A stretch of 64,000 nt of DNA, taken from contig NC_068977.1 of assembly GCF_016808095.1 (NCBI RefSeq), positions 22,345,364 through 22,409,363 on the forward strand, written 5' to 3'. The translations under genes and the position numbers were made by a program. This document shows, piece by piece, positions 1 to 14,443 of this stretch. The notes under the pieces are model-generated. The model saw only the letters and a program-made list of their open reading frames with translations. It ran no database searches and was not told the DNA's origin. Numbering within the stretch: the first letter of the stretch is position 1; each line of letters starts with the position of its first letter. The stretch is from Vigna angularis (taxonomy: Eukaryota; Streptophyta; Magnoliopsida; Fabales; Fabaceae).

Positions 1-2559
1 GGTCATGAATGAAGTAGAATAATTGCACAATGTGAATCCAAATTCAGATATTACATGAATGAGTTTACAATATTATAGATGCTATTAGCATACTAAGTCA
101 AACTTTTTTTATTAGTATAATATATATATATTAAAAAGTAAATATGGTTAAAAAAAAAGTACTCAAAATTGTGATTTTTTGTTTATGTGCTAAGTCCAAT
201 TTCTACTCCTACCTTAGCCATTTGAAGATTGATTAAAAAAGAGAGAGAAAGAGAGATAGTAAGAGAATGATATTGGATTGGTGAAGAGGAAAGCACTAAG
301 TAGAGTGAGAAAAGGAAGAGTGGAAAATCAGATAATATAATTAATAATGGAAAGGAGTGTGCATCCCACACGATGACCACCAACATGGAATATCTCCTTC
401 AATCAAAAACAGAAACAAGAGTTTTCAATGTTTTTGCATTCCAACATACTTCCATTATTTTGGTCACCAACTTGCTCCATGGATGAGGTCATGAAGGGGA
501 GTATTCAATAAACTCCACGAACTTTTGTCTCATTATTAAAGCACAACAATATAAAGTACCAAAGGTGCCTTTCTTACATAGTATAATGACATCCATAACA
601 TGAAGCGTGGTTAAATAGAATTCGTCTCCAACATCACTTAAAATACTATACTAACATATAGTTGCATATTGTAATTATTAATAACTCTGTGTTAGGTTGT
701 TCGTGTATTCTTAATATAATTTTTTTTTAGGATTGATTTATGAGTTGGAAGAATTTGATATATGTATGTAATTTTGGTTTAATATTTATTAATTCTTTTT
801 ATCTATTAAGTATTAAGAATTATTTATTTTTTTTAGTTGGATATTTATCTTTAATTTGTCTCTTAACTGAATGACAGGTCATGTCATCTTACTTATTTAT
901 CTTTACTTGATAATACCTATGAGAATATCTTTTATGATAAATGACTTTGTATTTTTATTAAAATCGTATTCGATAATCAGAAATCATCATTGTCACTTTA
1001 TTAAAAATGATAATGATGATGATTTCTTGATTAGCGTAAGTAATAATATAAAATTCATTTTCATCTAATACGTTATAATAAAACAATACAAATTAGTTGT
1101 TATTTTATAAATAATATTATTTTATATTAACCGTAAAATGTAATATATTGCATAGAAACAAATAAGTAAGATGATTAAAATATATATCAATTACGCTATC
1201 CAATTAGCCGAAAAATTAAACAACAAAAAGTTAATTAAAAAATGTAAAATTTTTAAAATAATTAATATATTTTTTTTAATAAAAACTTAATTTAAAATAT
1301 TCAAATTTATAAAACACTTAAAAATTAATTAAATCCTTTTATAACCAAGAACAAGAAGTATCATATTTGTTAATATTTAAAAAAAGTCAAGTTTCATGAG
1401 ATAGAATCAGGGAAAAATATATATGAATTGAAGATACTCTTATAAACTAATTTTATTATAAAGGTAGTATCTAGACTTCAAATTTGTAAGATGTAAACGG
1501 GGGCACACGCCAAGTATAATTAGTTGCATTGACTATGAAAGAGTACATTTATAAAAAAAAAAATTCACATCAATTAAATATAAATAAAAGATAAATTTTA
1601 TCGAACAGGTCAATTTAATATTTGGTGTCTAAATCTCAAATCCTAATAAAAGAGGTAGTCTTAATATATATGGAACACGTCTTAAAAACAATCTAATATA
1701 TGGAATAAGATTAAACATGCAGTAAAGGAAAGATAACCAATAAAAAAATGGTAGTTTTTAATGTATCCGTGATCTAGTAATCTTGATGATTATTCAGTAT
1801 ACGTTTAGCAGTTTTTAAATAAACATCTATGTGCCATTAGAAACATACAAAGTAATTAATTAATAAATATTTAGCTCTAATAATCAAGATGCATCTTTAC
1901 CCAGGAAAATATCTAAACCTGAAGAAGGATCATCATGTGAAATATACTGATATTAATTAATTGTTCTGATTTCCCCGTCATTTTTCACTAATTATTTTAC
2001 CGAAAGGATGAAGATATATTCTAGGGCATCTATTATGAGAAGAGCTATGTTTCATCTTTTTCAAACCCTAAATCCTAATTAATATATATATATATATATA
2101 ATTAAATGCCTTAGATCATTATATTTTATTAACTAATATATTAAAGTGATTTAGTTAATTTAAATATATGACTACAAACACATCAAAAATTATTTATAAG
2201 ACTATTAACAATATTTTAATATATTTTAATTTAATGAGAAATTAAATTATAAATATTAAAATTAAGTAAGTAATTCATGTTAAAGGAGTTATGGTTCTCG
2301 TCTATAAGCACATACATTCATTCCTATTAAAATATGTGCTCTGTAGTTGGAGGATTAGAATATCATTCTTCCATATACATTGTTCCCCATAACCAGTCTT
2401 TCACATATTGTTCTAGGATATTTGGGATTGCTCAATTTGTTATCATTGTTCATTTATTATTGACCTATTTGGTTCATAATCTAATAATTGGTATTAGAAT
2501 ATTTAGATTTATCATAAGTTTTTTGTAATGTCATATTTTAATACTATATAACTACTAAA
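1..2559. other. AT-rich intergenic DNA, no gene seen
   Basis: No open frame here has a recognisable domain or a plausible splice structure; the longest run 60-70 codons and are AT-rich. A short TA microsatellite lies near 2083-2102. Nothing else could be assigned. Confidence 0.6.
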
Positions 2560-4340
2560 AAACATTACACATGCAACATCCAACATGCAAGAACAGGTAA
2601 CTCAATAATATATATATATATATATATATAAAATATGTTATTATAGTTATTACAATTATTTATGTTACAAAAAATATTCATATACAAAGGTTATATATAT
2701 AAAATTACATTAAGACTAGAACTTAATAAATTTTTTCAAAAAGGAAAACATATACATAGTCAGGTAATCCTAAACCTATATTAAATCATTATCATCTTTT
2801 TGAACTAGATCAACTGCTACCTTATTATTTACTCATACCTTTAAAAAAGAAGAACACATATGCATATAAACAAACACGAAAGAAAGAGTAAGCTAATGTG
2901 CAAAAAGAATAATCATATAACAAGTATAGAGATGTTAATAGATGTAAATCATTTATATCAACAATATGAGCACATATAACATCCAAATACATGTATTGAT
3001 ATCAGATTCTGGTGAATTATGTACTTGTGGTGGTGGAACAACTCACCCACCTAGGCTAGCACACACAAAGTTAGTCCATCAACCTTCTTTGGCCAAGGTA
3101 AAGCCCTAGGCTTGGATATCTTGCATCTCTCACCACATACTCCACCCTTCTCTACTTGATATTGAATGGTTATTAAAGCGACAAGATAATTCCAATTACT
3201 AAATCCATATATCAATACATATATTAATGAAAAGCCATCATAGAATCTTTCCGTGAGATCCATAGAATTATGCTAACACATATACCATACTCATCATCAC
3301 CGCAATTTTATACATGAATAAACATCATACACAATTAGAGATACATCTGGACATTGTAAATTCATTTCAAACAATCATGGAATGACAAAAAGTCAAACAA
3401 TTGGTGTCCAAAAGTGGTGTCTAACACTAGGCTTCCCGCAAAAGATTATTCTTAACGGCAGTCCTGACGCTCGCCATTCTTCCTACAAAAAGACTTGCTC
3501 AGTGAAACCCTCCCACCTCTCAGCGTCCTAGAACAAAAAGGCTTCATACCCGTAGTGAAACATGATGCTCAATAATGCCTTGTTATCGTTCAACGCTAAA
3601 GCATTCACATTTCCACATGCTTAGCGATTCAAGATTGGCGCTCAATGACCTGGAGTTAAAATGCTACAAAACCTACACAGTTAAATGACGCTCAACGTCA
3701 TCTTGCCACTACTTAACACTATATTAAATATGAGCAGATTTAAAATTTGTGATTTGGGGAAAAAGGAACCTATTCAAATGGTCAAATTGGTATTCCTTAC
3801 TTAGTACTTTGGTTAAAAACAACATTTAATGTCAGGGCACATAAAAACTAGCTTATTTGATTAAATCATAAGTTCTTTAGTTCAATACCAATTCAATCAA
3901 TGCAAAACAGCATACAAACATCCAACACAAACCAAATTTAAGCAAATCAAACATCATAATATCAATAGTGTTTAGGATATATAGCATTTAGCAAGGTTAT
4001 ATGTATCCTAGACGGTCTAACTCTTTTGTTAGACACTTTCACAATTAAACATTTTTTTATGAGCTCTATAGCGTTTAGCGCTTATCAAGTATACGTGTTC
4101 TTAGTTATTAAACACTCTTGTATCGTTTAAGCACTTAAAGAGTAGTGTTTAGCGCTTTTGTTCTAGATGATTAAGCACTATTTTGTTTTAGACGTTATGT
4201 TAAACTTCAAAATAAGGTTTACTTAGACGATCTTGTCTTAACACTTCAGATGAACTAACAATTAGAAGTCTTAGAGAGAAAGAAGAGAACTAAAAAAGGA
4301 AAATATCTAAAGAGATAGTGTGATTTAAAACAATGAAACT
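2560..4340 (+). repeat. LTR-like repeat, family F, copy 1 (degenerate)
   Basis: This stretch shares ordered blocks with 5666-6650 and with 15803-16088 plus 23072-24950. The blocks are GTAAGCTA followed by AATAATCATA, a CTCACCACATA block, and a TCTACTTGAxAATGA-like block. It also carries repeated AGCGCTT/CGTTTAG words between 3440 and 4200. There is no coding capacity. The LTR interpretation is inferred from the TGTGACATCCC-type start of the sister copies; borders are approximate. Confidence 0.4.
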
Positions 4341-5257
4341 CGTTTATAAGAATTCAATTTATATTTAAAATTTTTATTATTAAAATATTTAAATCTCTTC
4401 ATTTTAAAATATCAATTCTAAAATACAAATACTCTTATATTTTTTTTCTTTTAAAATATTTAAATCTCTTCATTTTACCCTAATATATTTTTTCCCAAAT
4501 TTTGTGTGAATTCTAATTTTGTAATCTAGAGTTTTTTTCTTTTAATTTTGTTTTAAAAAATCTAGAATCAAAAGTTGTGTTAGTAGTTCCACAAGTCAGT
4601 TTTATCTTTTGGATAATAATTAAGTAATGTTTATGCATGAATGGTTGATACATATAAATGTTCATCATTTAGTGATTAGTTTTAGCTTGGGAGACTAATT
4701 TTTTGTTGATGGGTGTTTTAGCTTCTTTTTCTTACTGTATGATGGAGTTATGCAGAAGAATAGGAAGCATGTTCTAGTGGGCTCTGTTTTAGCTTCCAAG
4801 CAAATACTTAATTATTAATCAGAAAAACTAGGAGCTTAATTTTTAATTATTTAATAAAAAAACTAGGACCTTAAATTTTTTATTAATTATAAATCAGAAA
4901 AACTAGGAGTTTAATTTTCAAATTGATTATCAATCATGGTTATGTTTCGGTTCTGTGGTTTCTTTCAGAATCGGTGGGTGTAATCCATAATAAAACTTTC
5001 CAAAAATAACTACATGAATATTAAACTAGCCTTGAAATGTGGAATCAAAGTATGATCATATAGTTACAAGTAATAAATCAAAGTAAATTTTTTGCAGAAC
5101 AAAAAGTAATGGAAATCTAATTAAAGAAACTCATAAAAGAAAGAAATTATTGAAACGGTTACCTATTTTTTTAATAAAAAAATATTATTAAAAATATATC
5201 CTGATAAATATTATTCAATATATTTATCAAAAAGACATATTAATCTAAATAACACGA
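4341..5257. other. AT-rich intergenic DNA, no gene seen
   Basis: No credible gene. A short phrase, AAACTAGGAGCTTAATTTT and variants, recurs three times between 4820 and 4920. Confidence 0.5.
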
Positions 5258-5645
5258 TTTAGTGATTACTGTTAGAATTTTATTTTCAGATAATTTAATT
5301 CTGAAATTTATTTTTTCTTACTTTTGTAAAACAATTAATATGTTAGAAATTTGGTCTTTAGTTTTAATTTTAGTTATAGAATTTTATTTTTAGTATTATT
5401 ATAATTTTTTTTAAAATAAATGAAAATAAAATATCAATTTAAAATTTTAAATTTAGTGATTATTGTTAGAATTTTATTAATTTAATTCTGAAATTTATTT
5501 TTGCTTACTTTTGTAAAACAATTAATATGTTAGGAATTTGGTCTTTAGTTTTAATTTTAGTTATAGAATTTTATTTTTAGTATTATTATAATTATTTTTT
5601 AAAAAAAATAAATGAAAATAAAATATCAATTTAAAATTTTAAAAC
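5258..5645 (+). repeat. Tandem duplication, about 194-bp unit
   Basis: The block starting TTTAGTGATTA at 5258 starts again at 5452. Both copies carry AACAATTAATATGTTAG and GGTCTTTAGTTTTAATTTT in the same order. They differ by a few substitutions and small indels, so this is a simple two-copy tandem duplication of AT-rich DNA. Confidence 0.8.
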
Positions 5646-5665
5646 ATTATTATCATTGTTGTTAT

Positions 5666-6650
5666 TGTGACATCCCAAAATATAGTACAAATATTATAAA
5701 AGAGTTGTCACACAGTTTTAATAAAATATATTTTCACAAGACAAAAAAAGATAAAGTTATTATAGTCATCTAAACAACCATAAAGAAATTTTATATACAA
5801 ACTGGTTAAAATAAACTATATACATGATGAGTAACTAAAGGTACTAAACATCCGCAATACCTTCATCTAATGTTTGCTCGAAAGCAACCTTATCACCCTC
5901 TACTCACACCAACTAGATGATCATAGTCAACAAAGAAACATACAAACACATTCACAAATAAAAGGGTAAGCTAGATACAAAACAAATAATCATAAACTTA
6001 AAACAATTTGTACATGAATCAAATGCAATATAAATAAGACCAAACATCTTAAAATACAATGACTTAGACTGTATTGTCCGGACGTAGAATGAATGCTTAT
6101 CTATGACGAGTTGTGTACTTATGGTGGCATCTACTTCTTTGTAAAGCAATTTCCAAATGGGTTTCACCCTACCGCCCTCACAAGGTTAGTCTGTATCGCG
6201 TCTTAGGCCATACTAGAAGCATCTAGACTAAGACCTCCTACTACTCTCACCACATATGTCAATCTTTTCTACTTGAAAATGAAATATCATTAGAATATCA
6301 AGACAACCTCCAAAACTAAACTCCCTAACTAACGCCAAGAAGTTTTACTTTAGAACTCTTTTTCATACCTTTTACATTCTGTAAACAAGTAAATTTAACA
6401 CTGTATACATCATCAATAAACTTATGCTAAATTATTACACATGCATCACAGAGACCAAAAAAGTACATCCCAAAACGCATAACAGCCTAAACATGAAAAC
6501 CCAAAAATATGACTCAGGGGCGCTCAATCCCTAAAAAGGGCGCTTAGGACGCAAGACCCCTGGAACAGGATGCTCATGAGGCGCCTGAGGGCACTCAGAG
6601 GGAGCTTGGAAGGCGCTCAGCATTGCACGGTTCTAAAACTCTCCTAGTTT
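5666..6650 (+). repeat. LTR-like repeat, family F, copy 2
   Basis: It begins TGTGACATCCCAAAATATAG, close to TGTAACATCCTCAAAATATAG at 15803, and follows the same block order (TTATTATAGTCATCTAAA; AACCATAAA; GGGTAAGCTA; TCTACTTGAAAATGA). A TG start with a TGACATCCC context is common for plant Ty3-type LTRs, so a solo LTR is inferred. The right border is not defined. GC-rich words such as GGCGCTCAA cluster at 6515-6620. Confidence 0.45.
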
Positions 6651-7961
6651 GAATTTGGTTACCCTTTTCATTTACTTTCTTTCATTAACTTTTATTTTTT
6701 TAGAACAATTTTCATTATTTTCTTAATAGTTTGATATATGAAGAGTTTTCTTAAATCATCAAGATATTTATGTTATCTTAATATACTCTTAATTATATAT
6801 TTGTTTTTATTTGTGAAATTTCACTTAATACTTTATCAAATTATTTCTAAAATACATATTTGATATTTTACTTCTTTTTAATATTTTTATTTGTTGATTT
6901 TTATCATGTACAATACTATTTTGATAATTTCTTACATAATTATTTTTATTTTCTAACTCATTATCATAAACCACTTAATTGTATAAAAACGTTACATTAA
7001 CTATAATATAATCATTTAATGTTATTGTTATCATTCAATATAAATAGAAGTTCACAAAAATGTAAGATATATTTTAACTATTATTAGCTTAATCTTTTAT
7101 ATTTGTGTGATTTAAGTAGTGTATTATAATTTTTATAAGTATATAAAAAAATATATTTTATTACAATTTAGAAATGAAGTGAAGACACATTTAAAATATT
7201 TTTAAACTTAAATATTTATTTGTTTTATAATTTTTAAAAATATTTCTTAATTTTATCAATTTAATTTCATTAAAGTTTGCAAAATTAATAAATATTTTGG
7301 TTTTCTTGAGATTTTATTTGGTACTAAAAATGATAATATGTCTTTTTGATATTAAATATTGATAATATTATGTTTTCTTTGTTGTGATTTTTTAATTTTT
7401 CAATATAATTAAGTGATTAATATCAAAACGGTAAGAAAGCGAGTATATGCACGACGAATATGGTATACCCATATAACTAACTCAAGGGTGAAGCAGGTAA
7501 AACACTCGTTTTAAGCCTATAAAATATATTCCTCCAATAAATTAACAATAAAATTATGTTTAAGAAGAAAAAAAAACTCAAAAATTGATTTTTAGTACCA
7601 ATTTACCTATATTAAATTAATTATAATTTTATGTTGGAGAATAAAATTGAATTGAACTGTTATTAATAAGTTATAATTTTGTTTAGGAGAAAAATAATGA
7701 TTAGTTATCTTTATTTTACTTTAATCAATTCTGATTTATATTTTCTTCTTTTATCTAGCGACTTCTCATATATACACCTCTCCTTGTTTTCTTTCATTTT
7801 AAAGTTCTTCTCTTAAAAGTTTTGGCAGATTGTATTCCTTGAATCCCATACTCTTTTTGTGTACTAATATTTTTATCCTCCTTAGCATGTTTGTTTTATT
7901 TGTGTTGCATTTTTATTTTATTTTTTGAATTTGTATTAGGATTATAAATGTGTCCTTTTTG
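6651..7961. other. AT-rich intergenic DNA, no gene seen
   Basis: Very AT-rich, with no coding signal on either strand. Nothing else could be assigned. Confidence 0.5.
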
Positions 7962-8353
7962 GTTGATTTTGTTTTTTTCAGTGCTTATTTGAGTTTTGAG
8001 AGCTTCTTTATATATTTTTTAAATTTTGCTTGACGAGAAAAACGTTATTATCTATTACTAAAGTTCGTAAGTAAAGATCAAAATACATAATTAAGATAGT
8101 GTTACCTACGAATTACCATAAATTACTTACAGATAAAAATTCATAAGTAAAATGATCGTTGATTTTGTTTTTTCAGTGCTTATTTGAGTTTTGAGAGCTT
8201 CTCTATATATTTTTTAAATTTTGCTTGACGAGAAAAACGTTATTATCTATCACTAAAATTCGTAAGTAAAGATCAAAATACATAATTAAGATAGTGTTAC
8301 CTACGAATTATCATAAATTACTTACAGATAAAAATTCATAAATAAAATGATCG
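7962..8353 (+). repeat. Tandem duplication, about 196-bp unit
   Basis: The block GTTGATTTTGTTTTTT at 7962 restarts at 8158. Both units contain TTGAGTTTTGAGAGCTTC and GACGAGAAAAACGTTATT with only a few differences. It contains no gene. Confidence 0.8.
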
Positions 8354-8520
8354 TAGGTAATATTATCTACGAATAAGCTGTAATAAAATTTGAAAATAAT
8401 TACAAATAGATTTATCTTTAGATAATTACATCCAGATAAATTTGCATGTACTACAGATAAATTTGTATGTAATTATTTACGGATAAATTCGTATATAACA
8501 TTGAACTTTGTATATAAAAG
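8354..8520. repeat. Dispersed inverted words, possible transposon subterminal region
   Basis: Short words related to TTACGGATAAATTCGTA and their reverse complements recur many times from about 8100 to 8510. Arrays like this are typical of subterminal regions of plant DNA transposons. No terminal repeat or target duplication could be placed, so the assignment is tentative. Confidence 0.3.
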
Positions 8521-10863
8521 AATATTAGAAAATTTTAGATTTCTGTGGATCACTCCATAGTAACAATGTTCATGCATATGTAATAGAGATAAAATCTTTA
8601 ATGAAATAAGTCAAACAAGAGTTAAATGAAAAAATGTGTAAAATTTAAATGAAATTAATTACGAACATTTATTAAATAATTTTGCATAAAAAATAAGTTT
8701 TAAACAACAAACTTCATTCTTAAATTTTCTTTTTTAATCTTCTAAATTCTTGAGTGGCTCCTACTATCATATGGAAATAGGAATGAAACAAAAATTTTAT
8801 GTTCAATAAATATGGATATATTAATAGAAATAAAATTTTTATTTGAAAATGAATAGGAAATAATAAAGCTCCATTGTTGTATGGTCACCAAAAATATGGA
8901 ATCACTCTCTTTAAAACTACACAACAGATAGGACAAAAAATAAATACCTTTATTTAGTTAAAATTCATGTAAATCTTATTAGTTTGGCAATAAAACTTGT
9001 CTATAAAAATTGAAATATGTGTTTGTGATAACAGCGAAAATTATATTATTTCAGTGATTAATGGAGAGAGATGGATTGATTCTAATAGTAATTCTAAGAG
9101 TTTTCATCATTTTTTATTTTGTTGTAGTGTAATGGTTAAAACGCAACTTATTATTATAAGAAAATAAATTATATGGAAGAGTAATCTTTTAGAGTTACTC
9201 TTAAAATCGATCTATCTCTTTTCATTAATTATAATTAGAATCATTGTTTTGATTTGAAAAATGAATTTAAATAGTTGTTTTTATGAAAAAAAAACACTCA
9301 GAGAAAAAAATATATTTAAAAATAGTCTTAAATTACAATTTTTATATTCATGAATATAATTTATTTTCGAAAATAAAATCGGTAAATATAAGCTGATGTG
9401 CCAAATATTTTATTTTAAATTAAAAACAGCTGAAAAATGGAAAAGAAAGTTTTCCGAGCATACTATTAGTAGAAGTTTGAACATTGCCCTAAGAAGAAAG
9501 TGTCTCAAAGACGTGTTTTGTTTTCTTTTACAAGTACCATAAGTTTCTCTTTTCACATTTCCACGATTTTCTCCTGTAACTCCAAAAATTTTCAAAATGA
9601 TTAATTTATAAGTGACTTCTAGATTACTTGTTTTGGAAAATTTCTAGAACAAGCTTTTAAGATTTTCCATAATATGATTCATAAAACAAATTTTCTGAAA
9701 AAGAGAGGTTTTCAGAAAGCATGAAATGCATTTTGAAACAAATTTTTCAAAACAAGATTTCTGGAACCAGTTTTTCAGAACTTATATAAAGCCTTCTAGA
9801 ATGAATTTTCTAGAATGAACCTTATAGAACAAATTTTCCACAATACATAAAATACGTTTTAAACAGAATTTTTCAAAACAAGTTTTTCTTTGCTAGCATT
9901 CTTTATCTTCTTACTCTGCAACAGCATTGATGATTACAGCAATATGAGATAGTGGCAGTGTAATACAGTGAGAAATAATATTTTACTCTTTTTCTTGTTA
10001 ATATAAGGATGCATTTAGTAATAGTGGGTGCAGGAAGCAAAAGGTATAGTATATTATATTGAGGATCAGCTTGCATATTTATTGTCCTACGGACCCATAA
10101 TACGAAATGTTTACTAAGAAAAGCCCCAAGTTTCACTCTGATGACAGAAATAACCTTCAGATAAATATATATAAAATAAAAAAGAAATCAGATAAACAGT
10201 CATTATTGTTTACTAAAATGCTCTTTATGGTTACTGAAGACATGCACCTGCAAGTCATCTTCACCCGTTTTCTTCTTTTATCGTCTCTCTCGTGTTCTTT
10301 AGTGTGGTGGTGTGATTTACATGTGTTTTACAAAAACTAGTAGTAATATTAAATATTCATGCATTTTGGTTTAAAGACACCAATTACCAAAGCGGATGAT
10401 TTTGAGGAAAAAACAAGTTAAAAAATTGAACATTAAATATTTAATTGTTTAATAAAGAAAAAATACACGAAAAATAAAAGTAAATTTATTTTTAAACTAT
10501 GAAAATTATCATTTCTTAAATAAAAGGTTACAACTACCGTCAGTGAAGGGCACAACAAACTTCAACTCTTGATCATAAGCTTCACCAAACTACTAAATTT
10601 AGCCTCCCACTCGCTCATCCGTATCCATCAGTACCAAACAGAGCAGAAGAAAACCATGACTTTCAAAACACCTATTTTAGGAAGGACGTCCTATCAATGT
10701 AGAAAAGTTTTCAAATTTGACCATAAAGCCTAAACTCAGCCCAAATTTGACCATAACTCAGCCCAAACTCTCTATCATTTTATGTCCAAAATCTGATATT
10801 TGGTATTATATAAAGTCATGAATTCAAGAAACAGAAGAAAAAAATTAGCACAGTATTCACATA
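8521..10863. other. Intergenic DNA 3' of the zinc-finger gene
   Basis: No gene was recognised. Between about 9630 and 9880 a degenerate word (TTTTCTAGAA, TTTTCAGAA and variants) recurs roughly every 15-25 bp, which looks like an old simple tandem array. The last few hundred bases should hold the 3' UTR and polyadenylation site of the gene ending at 10864, but no site is clear. Confidence 0.4.
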
Positions 10864-13800
10864 TCACAAGTGTTGTGCTCTCCAATCCACGGCAAAATTT
10901 TCTTCACTTTCATCATCACTGGATGACTCTTCGTGTGTAGATTCCTTGGCTACAACCTCAGATGATTTATTACGCTTTGCAGCATTAGCAGCTTTTAGAT
11001 CCAATCTCCTCTTCTTCAACATTTCCACTTTCTCCCTGAAGATCCTGTAGAAGGATGAAAGATAGATGGGGTGGGGAAGGGTCTCTTAGAACAGATGGAA
11101 GTAGAGAAGAAATGAAAGGGGGTAAAAGTAATTTAAGACAGCTAAACATACTTCTGCTCTACAGATTCAGCTTCCTCTATCATTTCGGCTGCATCAATCT
11201 GCCCATAACGACAAATGTTTCATCGTATATCAAATTTATAGTGCATATACATATCAAGGTTAGAAACTCAACAAGCTCAATTATATAGCATAAAGATATA
11301 ATGATCATCACCTCTTCTTCCTCCAACCTGTTGTCAACCTCCTGCAAATCTTCTTGAATCAACTTCTCAAATTCCTTGTACTCGTCTCTAAGAGAAGATT
11401 TTAAAGAATTCAATGTCATTTTAAGTTCCAAACCATTTAACGATATACATATTCCACAGAATAGAGAAGAAAAAAAGTTCTCAGAACAGAACCAGCAATG
11501 TACAAAGGGTATGGTATCGCATTAATGAACACCAAGAAATAAAATGGTTTCACCCATTAGGCTGACTCCTCTAGAGTGAGGGGTGCATCCATAAAATGCA
11601 CTGCGGGAAGTTTTCTGCACCTCAATCAGAGGTTGCACTGTAGCCTCTAAAGTGCATCCTCGCTTTAACGAAGCCATATAAGAAAATGAATCCTATACCT
11701 TGACACCCCTTCTATCTCATTCATTCAGTATACAATTGTCTTCTAATAATATTTTATTCCTAACTACGTCACTATCTTTGGTGACTCATCTGAGGATAAT
11801 ATTTTACTATCAAAAAGTTGTCAAAAGATCATTTTGCTAAGAAATAGGGAAAATCATCAAAGAATAGTGGTTATATATGACTATATGTGGATCACACAAC
11901 GTTGATACCAACATCTGATACTATGAACTAGACTTGTTTCCTGTTCAATATCTTCAACAGTTTCCCAAAACTCACTCTGGTTGATAAAATAAGAATAAAA
12001 GCAAATGAAAATTTTACTGTTCTCTGTTTTATTAAATATGGGCAATGTTTTTCTGCCCCGAGAATAAAAAATAATTTACTTCCCATAAAAATAAAATAAA
12101 AAAGTCAATGAAAACTAAATATAGCAGTAACCATCAACATAAAGGAGGAACCTACTTGACATCTGGCTTTACAAGCTTTATGCCACGGGCACGCAAATCA
12201 GCTTCCTTATTGTCAAAAAATCCTTCAGGCAGACTCCCTTTTACTTGCTTGATCTCTGTATCAGTACTATTAACTGAGGTCTGCTTACTCTCCGTTGAGG
12301 CCTCGCTAACATTTGACTCTGCAGCACTATTGTCATGAAAATGACCTTTCTCCTTCTTGAAGTTTAACGCCTGATTTTGAGCAGAAACCGCAGGTTTTCT
12401 ACCTAAATCAGAGTCTGCTAAATGGTCTGAAAGGAAAAATATCAATGAAGCAAAAGTAAGTCAATATTAAGTGCTGCAAGTTGCAAGGAACCAACGTTAC
12501 TATCAAACATGAAGTCCCAAGGTGTGATAAAGCACCAACTGGATATACCCAGTACAAATAACGAAAGATTACAATAATGTTACTACTTTTAGACCCAAAG
12601 GACCTTGTCACTGCTATTAATCAAATCTGAAAATTCCATGGTTTTAACTATTTATCAATATATATTTTGGAAGAAAAGCACCAAAAGTTGTTTAATCCAT
12701 TTCCAAGCTGGGACAGCCAACTGTAGAGTACAATCATTTTTGTAACGCATCTACAATCATAACCACGTGGATTTCATATCCTACTCTTGACTATTAATTT
12801 AATAAAGGAAAAAATTCAATAATATGTAGAGAAGAAAATTACAAAGAAAGTAAAGGGTACAGGGTGCTCCATAAAGAAAAAACGAAATAAACCAATGAAC
12901 TCCAAAAGGTAACCAAAAAACAATGCAGAACTGGATGAGGAACCACTTTTGAACAAGCATCAGCCTCTTGTAGGCTGCAAACATGTAATATGTTCTATTA
13001 AGCACCTCTCCCGGAATAAAAATTTAGACTTTAGAGAGAGCTTGAGCATACAAAAGAGAATTTCAAGATAGAAACTAGTTTTATATAAAAAAAGGAGCTT
13101 GAAATGCTGAAGACAGTTTTCGTGAAAACATCCAGAAGGGTCAAGGGACCAAAATCTTAAGTCTAAATAAGCAAATGAAAATTGAGAATGAGATGGGACC
13201 CCTAAATGAGACGCTGCTTCAGAAAAAATTTTATCATTCAAATTAAACTAGATGTGGGAATTCATGAAAACCTATTTTACTCGTAAAATTATGAACTGTA
13301 CCAGTACAAATATCAAATCGAGAAGTTGGGCATTGTATTAATTAAGTGGCATACAAAATATGTATATAAAGACAAATATTACCATCACTGCCTGTGATAT
13401 GTAATTGAAACTCTGTTTATTAAAATATACAAGAGTACAAATACGCACTTAATTTTCTAAACCAAATTCTTACCAGAACTTTTCTTTCCCGAATCATTGT
13501 CATCAAAAAAACCTGGTGGAAGCACTGACGAAGATTGAGGTTTAGACACTTCTCGTGAACTTTCTGGAAGTTTCGATTGTGATCCCAAAGGATGTTCTGG
13601 TTTAGCCTTGGGAATGTTGGCATCTGAAACAGGCTTTGCATTGTTTTGTTGAGTTAATCCAGCTGCATTAGCTTTCAGATTACTTATTGCCTGCTCAAAA
13701 CAATCATAGTCTTTTAAGGTAAGTTCATTGTGGAGGTAAGAGAGGTGGTGAAATACAAAGGGAAACAAACCTTAACAAGAATCCTAAAAAATGATTATAC

Positions 13801-14443
13801 TATAGTGTGCTATCGACTAATATGCACAAATACACAACAAGAATGAGATTGTAAATATCATCACCTCACGATGCTTACGAGAAACTTGGTGTGCATCCCA
13901 TAAAGACTCGGACTTCAGAACAACATCACAAACCCGGCAAACAGGTTGATCAAATTCATTATACCTGTATTTATTATGCACAGAAACTATCAAAATAAAA
14001 TAACAGGTATAATTTAAATAAATCAACTTGATAATGTCTTAACAAATTGGATGCAAACCATAATAGGAGTAAATATGGATGTTGTACACTTCGCCACAAA
14101 TTCAGATATAGATGCCTCTTAATTAGCATAAAATTAAACAATTAAATAAAAAGGCATAACTTAATTTATAAGCAGAAGGTATTTAATAATGTGCCATTCT
14201 TGTGTGAAGAAAAAGTAAAACCATTAAGGGTGAACGGATGCAGTATAACATATAACACATAACGAATTAAGAAATCCATACGCAAATTTGTGAAGGGCAA
14301 AGTAAATTGATGTATGGGAATGCAAAAATTACATGATGAGCACCAAGTACCAACCTCACAAGGGGAGATTCTATACGCTTCTCCTTCTTCTGGGCATTCA
14401 ATTTAGCACGAAACAAAGCCTTTTTCTTGGCTTGTGCATCCAT
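10864..14443 (-). CDS. Zinc finger protein 830-like nuclear protein (7 coding exons)
   Basis: Rebuilt coding exons (minus strand): 14443-14355, 13964-13865, 13690-13474, 12426-12156, 11387-11312, 11198-11152 and 11044-10864. All junctions are GT-AG and phases match, giving 326 aa. The N-terminus is basic (MDAQAKKKALFRAK). One U1-like C2H2 finger (C39, C42, H55, H61) spans the exon 1-2 product. Two copies of an LPxGFFD motif follow, in exons 3 and 4. The C-terminal third is a charged coiled coil, then a KKRR basic patch and a serine/acidic tail ending AVDWRAQHL. This order matches the ZNF830/CCDC16 family, nuclear proteins linked to pre-mRNA splicing and, in plants, to ABA and ROS responses (family knowledge). 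The start at 14443 is the first ATG of the conserved N-terminus. No disabling change was seen. Confidence 0.9.

Noticed and set aside
871..3263. Short frames of 60-77 codons in the first 3.3 kb
   Set aside because: Low-complexity, AT-rich translations with no motif, no splice partners and no conserved context.
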